A stretch of DNA of 10,434 nucleotides, taken from positions 1 through 10,434 of the forward strand of contig CALAYY010000107.1 of assembly GCA_937895465.1 (NCBI GenBank), written 5' to 3'. This document shows positions 1 through 6,516 of this stretch, in pieces; positions within the stretch are counted from its first letter, which is position 1; each line of letters begins with the position of its first letter. Origin of the DNA: an uncultured Clostridia bacterium (GTDB taxonomy: Bacteria > Bacillota > Clostridia > Christensenellales > DUVY01). The position numbers and the translations under genes were made by a program. The notes under the pieces are model-generated. The model was not told where the DNA came from, did not search any database, and worked only from the letters and a program-made list of their open reading frames with translations.

Positions 1-257
1 ATAACCCCCGCTCTGAAAAACCAGATGATATTATTTTAGATATAGCACAAGGGGCAAAGGATACAAGAGGTCTGTATATCTGTATAACAGACAGGCTTGA
101 GGCTATAAAACATGCATATAGTGTCGCAGCAAAAAACGATATAATACTTATAGCCGGAAAGGGCGATGAGCTGTATCAGGAAATCAACGGAATCAAATAT
201 CCTTTTTCGGATTTGGAAGTGGTAAAAAAATTATCTGCTGAGGAAAGACTTGATTAA
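1..257 (+). CDS. murE: MurE, UDP-MurNAc-tripeptide synthetase, C-terminal fragment
   Basis: The last 84 codons of a Mur ligase are read in the frame beginning at base 3 and end at TAA 255-257; the 5' part lies outside the window. The fragment opens with NPRSE. In MurE this is the end of the DNPR motif that selects meso-diaminopimelate as the third stem-peptide residue; the preceding base pair 'at' fits an Asp codon cut by the window edge. Further family marks are the DR-AI-A stretch (TDRLEAIKHAY), the IAGKGDE motif (usually AGKGHE) and a final YPFSDLEVV segment. The enzyme is cytoplasmic and adds the third amino acid to UDP-MurNAc-dipeptide using ATP. It is the first gene of a murE-mraY-murD run, and its end overlaps the mraY start by 8 bases. 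Asp replacing the usual His in AGKGHE is a small oddity. Identity is secure; the mDAP specificity is inferred from the motif remnant. Confidence 0.93.
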   Translation, partial: NPRSEKPDDIILDIAQGAKDTRGLYICITDRLEAIKHAYSVAAKNDIILIAGKGDELYQEINGIKYPFSDLEVVKKLSAEERLD

Positions 258-1266
258 GATTTTATTGCAATCCCTGATTACATTAATAATAGCTTTTTTG
301 GCGTCGGCTTTATTAACTCCATTGGTTATTAAAGTAGTCAGCAAATATAAAGCCCGACAGACTATTTTGCATTATGTTGATAATCATCTTAACAAACAAG
401 GCACTCCTACAATGGGCGGCATCGCCTTTATTATTGCAGTAATTATTGCAATGCTTTTTTCAAAATCCTATGGAACTGCATTATTATCCGTTGCGGTAAT
501 GGTAGCTTACGGTATAGTAGGAGGATTAGATGATTTTATTAAGATTAGATTTAAACGTAATCTTGGACTAAAGGCTTATCAAAAGATTATTGCTCAAACT
601 CTAATTGCTCTTATTATAGCTGTGTATATATATCGAAATCACGAAATTGGCTCGTCGATATTAATTCCTTTTACATCAATCGAAATAAATTTGGGATTTT
701 TTATAATACCCTTTGTTATTTTTATATTTCTTGCCGTGACCAATAGCGTTAATCTTACTGACGGTTTGGACGGACTTGCAAGCAGTGTTACCTTGCTTTT
801 TATGTTTTTTATATGTGTTATTCAGCTTATTTATATCAATCATCTTAATAATGAAGGGATAAGCCAACAAATTATTGATGAAAACATCGGACAGGTTATA
901 TTCGGCTTTGCCGTTATGGGCGGAGTGTTGGGATATCTTATTTTTAACAGCTATCCTGCCAAAATATTTATGGGAGATACAGGCTCATTGGCTTTGGGGG
1001 GTGCTGTTGCCTGTGTTACGGTGTTTTTGAGAATAGAACTTTTGATGCCGATAATCGGAATTATGTTTGTATTAAGCAGTTTAAGTGTAATTATTCAAGT
1101 AGCATATTTTAAAATTACGGGCGGAAAAAGAGTTTTTCTTATGGCACCGCTTCATCATCATTTTGAGCGAAAAGGTATTCACGAGTCCAAAATTACCGTC
1201 ATATATATGATAGCGACTTCCGTTATTGGAACACTTTGCACCATATTGTATCTTATATTCCTATAA
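250..1266 (+). CDS. mraY: MraY, phospho-N-acetylmuramoyl-pentapeptide transferase
   Basis: This 338-residue polytopic membrane protein makes lipid I by transferring phospho-MurNAc-pentapeptide to undecaprenyl phosphate. Family motifs are all present: GTPTMGG at residues 51-57, the Asp pair in GGLDDFIK (D94, D95), NSVNLTDGLDGLA at 165-177, the FMGDTGSLALGG Mg-binding region (D243), and the APLHHHFE loop (His 302-304) followed by KGIHESKI. The length matches the usual 320-360 residues. The start is a TTG at 250, chosen because the purine-rich GAGGAAAG at 240-247 sits just upstream and because the N-terminus begins with a hydrophobic helix as expected. The gene overlaps the murE end by 8 bases, so the two are probably translationally coupled. 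As in Bacillus, no murF lies between murE and mraY. Nothing suggests a defect. Confidence 0.97.
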   Translation: MIKILLQSLITLIIAFLASALLTPLVIKVVSKYKARQTILHYVDNHLNKQGTPTMGGIAFIIAVIIAMLFSKSYGTALLSVAVMVAYGIVGGLDDFIKIRFKRNLGLKAYQKIIAQTLIALIIAVYIYRNHEIGSSILIPFTSIEINLGFFIIPFVIFIFLAVTNSVNLTDGLDGLASSVTLLFMFFICVIQLIYINHLNNEGISQQIIDENIGQVIFGFAVMGGVLGYLIFNSYPAKIFMGDTGSLALGGAVACVTVFLRIELLMPIIGIMFVLSSLSVIIQVAYFKITGGKRVFLMAPLHHHFERKGIHESKITVIYMIATSVIGTLCTILYLIFL

Positions 1267-1305
1267 GGGTTTTACGCTATTTTTTATTAACGGGCGGTAA
1301 AGATT

Positions 1306-2604
1306 TTGAATTATTTTAATAAGCGCGTCCTTGTTTTAGGCGGCGGTTACAGCGGTCTGAGTGCATCAAAAGTTTTAGCATCTTTGGGTGCAGAAGTTTA
1401 TCTAGTCAATGATACTCGAACAACAACTTTGGAAAACGGATTTGTAAGAGCATTTGACGAGTGCATTATAAGTCCGGGAATCAGCATCAGGGATTCTAAT
1501 GTTTTGAAGTGTTTTGAAAATGACGTAAAGGTTATTTCTGAGCTTGAATTAGGCTATAGTCTTAACAACAGCCAATTAATCGCAATAACCGGCACTAACG
1601 GTAAGACAACCACCGTAAGCCTTATTAGTAAAATATTATCTAATGCTGGGTTTCAAAATGAGCCTTTGGGCAATATAGGTACGCCTTTTTCTTCAAAGGC
1701 GCAGATATTTGGCAAGGATGATATTCTGCCGTTGGAAGTATCTAGTTTTCAATTAGAAGCGATCCATAACTTTAGACCGCATATAGCTGCAATTACCAAT
1801 ATAACGCCCGATCATCTTGATAGGCATTTGACAATGCATAATTATATAGACTGCAAAATGCGGATTTTTTCTAATCAAACGGATTCGGATTATTCAATAA
1901 TTAATTTTGACCAGCCAGAAATGCTGCCTTATTTCAAAACAAACGCTCAAAAATTATTTATAAGTACAAAACAACATATAGAGGGAGCATACTGTCTAAA
2001 CGGCAGAATATATATAGACGGCAAATACCTTATGCCAGCCAATAAACTCAAGCTTATAGGCACTCACAATGTCTATAATGCACTCATGGGCGGACTGTGT
2101 GCATATCTATGCGGTATAGATTTTGAAATCATTAAGCATACGCTATATGAGTTTTCAGGTGTAAAGCATCGCTTGCAGGCTGTGGGGTCTTTTGAAGATA
2201 TTAGCTTTATCAACGATTCCAAAGCTACCAATCCGGACGCTGCTATTGTTGCCATAAAAAGCATGAAAAATCCTACGATATTGATTTTGGGCGGCAGTGA
2301 TAAGGGACTGGGCTTTTCTGGCTTTTTTAAGGATATTAAAGAAAATTACAAAAAAATCAAATATATCGTTATATGCGGTGCGGTCAAAAAAAGAATGTTA
2401 GAAGCCGCATCTGCTTGCGGACTTAACAAAAATATAGTTGAAGCTGATAACTTTAATGATGCGTTTAATAAAAGCACAGAACTAGCCAAAACAATATCGC
2501 CGTGTAATGTTTTGCTCTCGCCTGCTTGTGCAAGCTTTGATGAGTTTGTCAATTATGAGGCAAGGGGAGAAAGATTTATAGAGCTTGTTAGAAGTCTAAA
2601 ATAG
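1306..2604 (+). CDS. murD: MurD, UDP-MurNAc-L-alanine:D-glutamate ligase
   Basis: A 432-residue cytoplasmic ATP-dependent Mur ligase that adds D-glutamate to UDP-MurNAc-L-Ala. The N-terminal UDP-substrate domain opens with a glycine-rich VLVLGGGYSGLSA stretch. The central ATPase domain carries the P-loop GTNGKTTT (residues 96-103), EVSSFQLE (144-151), TNITPDHLDRH (164-174) and a YIDCKMRIF stretch whose Lys184 matches the carbamylated lysine of the family. The C-terminal domain has HRLQ, NDSKATNPDA (303-312), LGGSDKG and LLSPACASFDEF. The length is near the usual 440-450. The start is TTG 1306, 39 bases after the mraY stop; the only Shine-Dalgarno-like sequence is a weak GGCGGTAAAG just upstream. 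A poor imperfect pairing (1271-1277 with 1294-1301) could cover that site. The gene ends 5 bases from the stop of the opposing ftsW-like gene. Confidence 0.96.
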   Translation: MNYFNKRVLVLGGGYSGLSASKVLASLGAEVYLVNDTRTTTLENGFVRAFDECIISPGISIRDSNVLKCFENDVKVISELELGYSLNNSQLIAITGTNGKTTTVSLISKILSNAGFQNEPLGNIGTPFSSKAQIFGKDDILPLEVSSFQLEAIHNFRPHIAAITNITPDHLDRHLTMHNYIDCKMRIFSNQTDSDYSIINFDQPEMLPYFKTNAQKLFISTKQHIEGAYCLNGRIYIDGKYLMPANKLKLIGTHNVYNALMGGLCAYLCGIDFEIIKHTLYEFSGVKHRLQAVGSFEDISFINDSKATNPDAAIVAIKSMKNPTILILGGSDKGLGFSGFFKDIKENYKKIKYIVICGAVKKRMLEAASACGLNKNIVEADNFNDAFNKSTELAKTISPCNVLLSPACASFDEFVNYEARGERFIELVRSLK

Positions 2605-2622
2605 GTTGATTATATAAACCTA
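2602..2622. terminator. Hairpin spanning the murD and ftsW-like stop codons, possible bidirectional terminator
   Basis: TAGGTT at 2602-2607 pairs exactly with AACCTA at 2617-2622 around a 9-base loop. The hairpin includes both the TAG of murD and the TAA of the opposing gene. Read on the minus strand it is followed by TTTTAG, which resembles a short terminator tail. On the plus strand the following bases are ATATCTTT. The stem is only 6 bp, so the call is tentative. Confidence 0.35.
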
Positions 2623-3800
2623 ATATCTTTACCGCTATTTCTTGCAATATTCTGCACTATCCCTATTCCGCCCATAAACACTACCAAAGAAGAGCTTCCA
2701 GCACTAATAAAAGGCAGGGGAAGACCGGTAGGCGGTATGCTTCCTGTAACAACGGCAATATTAACAGCAACTTGAATGGCTATGATTGCACCGATTCCTG
2801 AGGCGATATAACAGCCAAGTCTATCTGACGCATTGATTGCAACACGGATACATCGATAAATAATTATGCAATAAACAGCTATTGTAATTAATGACCCAAA
2901 CAACCCAAATTCTTCTGCGATTATACTGAATATAAAATCCGATTCTGAAAAGGGCAAAAATAGATATTTTTGCCGTGAATTAAACAGTCCCACTCCAAAC
3001 AATCCGCCGCTTCCCAATGAATAATATGATTGAATAAGCTGAAAACCTTCTTCTAACGGCGATGCCCACGGGTTTAAGAAAGCAGATAAGCGGTTCATTC
3101 TGTAAGGTTCAATTAATATCAGAATAGGCACCAATGCCAAAACAGGAATTAACAATATAAGAAAATGCTTTATTTGGGTTCCGCCCAAAAAGAGCATTAC
3201 AAGCATAAGCAAAATTACGCACACCGTTATTGACATATTAGGTTCTAATATAATTAAAAGCGCAATAATACCGCCTGCCAGAAGAACTGGTAAAATACCT
3301 AAAAATGTTTTCATTTTGTCCTGATGTGAAGCCATATATCCTGCTGCAAAAACAATAAACGCAAACTTTGCCAGTTCACTTGGCTGTATGGTAAAGCCCG
3401 GCAAGTCAATCCAGCGGTTTGCTCCATAATTGGATAATCCAACACCAGGAATAAAAACAACAATTAATAAAATTATTGAAATAATCAAAATAGGTATTTT
3501 TAATCGGTCAAGTATTTTGTAATTAAGATATGTCAATCCTGACATAGCGGCTATCCCTAAGATTGCTCCTAAGATTTGTTTTTTCATATAATAAAAGCTG
3601 TCGTCATACCTAACATGTCCTGTATAGCTGCTTGCAGAATATACCATTAAGATTCCAAATAATGTAATAATTATAGTAAAAATCATCAATACTTTATCTG
3701 TTTTACCTAAAGCCCGTTCTTTTATCAATTGCTTTATAGAAGGCTTTGTGTAATCAAGCTTAGATTTATCTTTTTTATCTAAAAACTTAATTGATTTCAT
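2610..3800 (-). CDS. ftsW: FtsW/RodA/SpoVE-family (SEDS) peptidoglycan glycosyltransferase
   Basis: A 396-residue integral membrane SEDS protein with about ten hydrophobic segments after a lysine-rich cytoplasmic N-terminus of roughly 36 residues. The family polymerises lipid II into glycan strands with a partner class B penicillin-binding protein. Visible motifs are YGANRWI (W130), IQPSELAKFA (138-147), the LEPN segment (185-188), QSYYSLGSGGLFGVGL (257-272), LPFSESDFIFSIIAEEFG (282-299, D288 at the proposed catalytic position), and PPTGLPLPFISAGSSSL near the C-terminus, where FIS-AGSSS replaces the more usual FISYGGSS. FtsW, SpoVE and RodA cannot be separated with certainty. The position after murD matches ftsW/spoVE in related bacteria, but here the gene is on the opposite strand. 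The start ATG at 3798-3800 is preceded by an in-frame stop. Its ribosome site is weak and I saw no clear promoter. Confidence 0.93.
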   Translation of the reverse strand: MKSIKFLDKKDKSKLDYTKPSIKQLIKERALGKTDKVLMIFTIIITLFGILMVYSASSYTGHVRYDDSFYYMKKQILGAILGIAAMSGLTYLNYKILDRLKIPILIISIILLIVVFIPGVGLSNYGANRWIDLPGFTIQPSELAKFAFIVFAAGYMASHQDKMKTFLGILPVLLAGGIIALLIILEPNMSITVCVILLMLVMLFLGGTQIKHFLILLIPVLALVPILILIEPYRMNRLSAFLNPWASPLEEGFQLIQSYYSLGSGGLFGVGLFNSRQKYLFLPFSESDFIFSIIAEEFGLFGSLITIAVYCIIIYRCIRVAINASDRLGCYIASGIGAIIAIQVAVNIAVVTGSIPPTGLPLPFISAGSSSLVVFMGGIGIVQNIARNSGKDIRFI

Positions 3801-3951
3801 AGAATTAATATATTCTTTGAATACATGATTGAGAATATAAAAAACTTTTTTGCAACTTGCTTGTTATTCACAATTTAACAGAAGTTTACATAAAGCCATT
3901 TGATTCTTTGCATAATATATATGAATAATTACTTTAAAATAAAGGTTTTTA

Positions 3952-3981
3952 TAGACATACCGCATTTTTATGTGATATAAT
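3952..3981 (+). promoter_or_regulatory. Sigma-A-type promoter of the rnf operon
   Basis: TAGACA at 3952-3957 (5 of 6 to TTGACA), an 18-base spacer, and a perfect TATAAT at 3976-3981 preceded by TG-A, an extended -10. Transcription would start near 3988, leaving a leader of about 30 bases before rnfC. No operator-like dyad is evident over it. Confidence 0.75.
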
Positions 3982-4018
3982 CTAGTTTGGTTTAAGAAAT
4001 AATTAGGATGGTCTTATA

Positions 4019-5467
4019 ATGCCAACAAAATTTCCAGGCGGAGTACATCCGCATACAAATAAGATTACGCAGCGGGATTATATATCAGAATTAACCCCTC
4101 CTGCAAAGGTTTTTGTTCCTGTTTTACAACATGTAGGAAAACCGGCAATAGTAAAAGTTCAAATAGGCGATTATGTAAAAATAGGTACTCTTCTAGCAAG
4201 TGCTGATGGAATTTTAAGTTCCAACATATTCTCGCCTGTAAGCGGCAAGGTTATGGCAATAGAAAACAGAATTATACATGAATGTGATGCTTTACATATT
4301 GTCATAGATAATGATTTTTCTGACAGTGCAGAATATTTACCCCGTCTAAGCAATCCGTCAAAAGAACAGATTTTGGAAAGAATTGCTGAGGCTGGAATAG
4401 TGGGTATGGGCGGAGCGGGATTTCCTACTGCCGCTAAGTTAAATCCACCCAAAGAAGATAAGATTGATACTTTGATTATTAATGGTGCAGAATGCGAGCC
4501 TTATATAACTTCTGATCACCGCATTATGCTTGAGTATCCTGAACAGATACTTAAGGGTGCAAAATATATTGCAACAGCTCTTGGAGTGGATAACATTATT
4601 ATCGGCATAGAAAACAACAAGCAGGATGCAATAGATACTCTTACCAAAACAATAACTGCCAATAAAATTATAGGCATCAAAGTTGTGAGCTTGAAGACAA
4701 GATATCCTCAGGGGGCTGAAAAACAGCTTATTTACTCATTGACCAAAAGAACAGTTCCTGCCTGTGAATTGCCTTCTAAAATAGGCGTTATAGTCAATAA
4801 TGTTCACACTGCTTTATCAGTTTATTTTGCTGTCTGGGACGGACAGCCTTTATATAGGCGTGTTGTTACGGTTTCGGGCGGTGCAGTAAAAAATAAAGGC
4901 AGCTATTGGATTAGGACAGGAACAACATATAAAGATGTATTAAGTGTTTGCAAGACTGTAGATTCTTTTGAAAACACTAAGGTAACACAGGACAAGCTTA
5001 GAGAAAAGCAACAAGAATTATCAAAACTTCAAAAACATGAAAAAGCAGAACGCAGAGAAATTAATGCTTCAATAAAGGCGTTAAAAAAAGAACTTGAAAC
5101 AGTCAAGTCTTCAAAATATATCATGGTTGTAAACGGCGGACCCATGATGGGAACATGCACCCAAAATGAAGAAGAGGTTATTTCAAAAACTTCTTCTGCT
5201 TTATTATTTTTAACAGAAAAAGAGGTTAACACAGTTTCACCCAGCCAATGCATTAATTGCGGAAAATGCGCAATGGTATGTCCTATGAAACTTATGCCAA
5301 TGTTTATTGATGCTGCTACTATTGCAGGCGATTGGGCAGAAGCCAAAAAATATGGCTCTATTGATTGTATTTTGTGCGGATGTTGCAGCTATATATGTCC
5401 TGCTAAGAGAGATTTGGTATCGTCTATGAAAAGATCCAAAAAAATGATACTAAAGAGGGGTATATAA
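4019..5467 (+). CDS. rnfC: RnfC, Rnf complex subunit with two 4Fe-4S clusters
   Basis: RnfC is the peripheral NADH/flavin-handling subunit of the Rnf ferredoxin:NAD+ oxidoreductase. This 482-residue protein begins FPGGVHPH, as the family does. It then has a biotinyl-lipoyl-like region (about 30-80), the glycine-rich GMGGAGFPTAAKL (129-141), INGAECEPYIT (154-164), RYPQGAEKQL (228-237), NNVHTA (260-265), an SLBB-like segment ending in GTTYKDVL, and GGPMMGT (373-379). Two ferredoxin motifs follow, CINCGKCAMVCP (411-422) and CILCGCCSYICP (450-461), with eight cysteines for two 4Fe-4S clusters. The odd part is residues about 316-366, a Lys/Glu/Gln-rich, probably helical insertion between the SLBB-like segment and GGPMMG, where homologues usually have a short link. 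First gene of the operon; AGGA at 4005-4008 is its likely ribosome site. rnfD starts 2 bases after the stop. Confidence 0.96.
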   Translation: MPTKFPGGVHPHTNKITQRDYISELTPPAKVFVPVLQHVGKPAIVKVQIGDYVKIGTLLASADGILSSNIFSPVSGKVMAIENRIIHECDALHIVIDNDFSDSAEYLPRLSNPSKEQILERIAEAGIVGMGGAGFPTAAKLNPPKEDKIDTLIINGAECEPYITSDHRIMLEYPEQILKGAKYIATALGVDNIIIGIENNKQDAIDTLTKTITANKIIGIKVVSLKTRYPQGAEKQLIYSLTKRTVPACELPSKIGVIVNNVHTALSVYFAVWDGQPLYRRVVTVSGGAVKNKGSYWIRTGTTYKDVLSVCKTVDSFENTKVTQDKLREKQQELSKLQKHEKAERREINASIKALKKELETVKSSKYIMVVNGGPMMGTCTQNEEEVISKTSSALLFLTEKEVNTVSPSQCINCGKCAMVCPMKLMPMFIDAATIAGDWAEAKKYGSIDCILCGCCSYICPAKRDLVSSMKRSKKMILKRGI

Positions 5468-5469
5468 TA

Positions 5470-6516
5470 ATGGAAAAACTTTTTGTAAGAACTTCCCCTT
5501 ATATATCATCCAAATTCAGCACCAGAAGAATAATGCTGGATGTGATTATAGCACTTGTTCCATGCATTGTAGCAGGCGTGCTGTTTTTTGGATGGGGAAC
5601 TTTAATTTTGGTAGGCGTTTGTTCTGCAACTGCTTTTATATCAGAATTATTATTTACATTAATAAAAAACAACAAATGGAATTGGGAGTCCATAAAAAAT
5701 TCATCAGCTACTGATTTGTCTTGTATTGTAACAGGTGTTTTATTAGCTCTTAACATTCCTGCTTCCATGATGTGGAAAGGTGATGACCCTGCAATATTGA
5801 ATTTTGCTAATATTTGGATGCCGATTTTGGGGACAATATTTGCTATTGTCATCGTCAAGATGGTTTTTGGAGGTATTGGAAAAAACTTTGCCAATCCGGC
5901 ACTTACTGCCCGTATATTTATGGTAATTGCTTTCGGTGCTTTAATGGGAACAGCTGCAACCAATAATATTATTGGTATGGATGCTGTAAGCTCTGCTACA
6001 TGGCTCTCTTCAGGAAGAGAAACTACTTTTGTTTCTTCACAGTGGTTTAATATGCTTATAGGAAACAAGGGAGCGGCAGCTTTTGGCGAGACAAGCGTTA
6101 TTGCCATTTTATTAGGATTTGTATATCTTACTATAAGAAAGGTCATTGACCCCAAATTACCGCTTATGATTATAGGCGGTGTCGCCGTGTTAGCGTTTTT
6201 ATTTGATGCGTTACCCAAGGGCGGAAATATTTCTGATATGATGCTGATTGTTGCAGGTCATGTCTTGAGCGGCGGATTAATGCTTGGTGCTGTATTTATG
6301 GCAACAGACTATTCTTCAAGCCCCAATACTTTTGTAGGAAGTGTAATATATGCTTTGGGTATTGCACTTTTGATTATGGTCATAAGAGTATTTGGAACTT
6401 ATCCCGAGGGCGTATCCTTTGCCATAGTAATAATGAATATAATTGTGCCTTTAATTGACAAATATGTATATCCTCGTGCTTTTGGCAGAAAAAGAGCAGT
6501 AAGAGGTGAAAAATGA
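5470..6516 (+). CDS. rnfD: RnfD, membrane subunit with covalent FMN site
   Basis: A 348-residue polytopic membrane subunit of the NqrB/RnfD family. It opens with the typical SPYISSKFSTRRIMLDVIIAL. Family marks are NFANPALTARIF (139-150), GETSVIAILLGFVYL (206-220), HVLSGGLMLGAVFMATDYSSSP (264-285), IRVFGTYPEGVSFAIVIMN (305-323) and a PLID end. ApbE attaches FMN to a threonine in a D-x-x-[ST]-G-A-T motif; the match here is DAVSSAT at 171-177, so T177 is the expected acceptor, but the usual Gly is Ser. AGAGGGG at 5453-5459 is a strong ribosome site. The stop TGA overlaps the rnfG start as ATGA, suggesting coupled translation. Length and topology are normal. No apbE gene is visible in this window. 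Confidence 0.96.
   Translation: MEKLFVRTSPYISSKFSTRRIMLDVIIALVPCIVAGVLFFGWGTLILVGVCSATAFISELLFTLIKNNKWNWESIKNSSATDLSCIVTGVLLALNIPASMMWKGDDPAILNFANIWMPILGTIFAIVIVKMVFGGIGKNFANPALTARIFMVIAFGALMGTAATNNIIGMDAVSSATWLSSGRETTFVSSQWFNMLIGNKGAAAFGETSVIAILLGFVYLTIRKVIDPKLPLMIIGGVAVLAFLFDALPKGGNISDMMLIVAGHVLSGGLMLGAVFMATDYSSSPNTFVGSVIYALGIALLIMVIRVFGTYPEGVSFAIVIMNIIVPLIDKYVYPRAFGRKRAVRGEK
6502..6515 (+). promoter_or_regulatory. Ribosome binding site that fixes the rnfG start
   Basis: AGAGGTG at 6502-6508 precedes ATG 6513 by 4 bases. The ATG frame encodes a typical signal anchor. The longer open frame begins with a GTG at 6506 that lies inside this Shine-Dalgarno site and yields a polar, non-RnfG N-terminus, so the GTG is not the true start. 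Confidence 0.8.

Noticed and set aside
250..260. Absence of murF between murE and mraY
   Set aside because: Bacillus subtilis also has murE directly followed by mraY, with murF elsewhere next to ddl, so this is normal for the group.
3230..3250. LEPN instead of LEPD/QPD in the SEDS protein
   Set aside because: From memory, Asn at this position also occurs in other clostridial FtsW-type proteins. The proposed catalytic Asp (D288) is present, so it is not a defect.
3801..3951. Minus-strand promoter for the ftsW-like gene
   Set aside because: TATTAT- and TATATT-like boxes exist on the minus strand, but none has a credible -35 at 16-18 bases, so nothing is called.
5499..6218. 239-codon open frame on the minus strand
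   Set aside because: It lies wholly antisense to rnfD, has low-complexity Ile/Pro/Thr-rich composition and no family motif. It is a shadow of the real gene.
6506..6512. GTG at 6506 as the rnfG start
   Set aside because: It lies inside the Shine-Dalgarno site of ATG 6513 and gives a polar N-terminus unlike RnfG, while the 6513 frame gives a proper membrane anchor.
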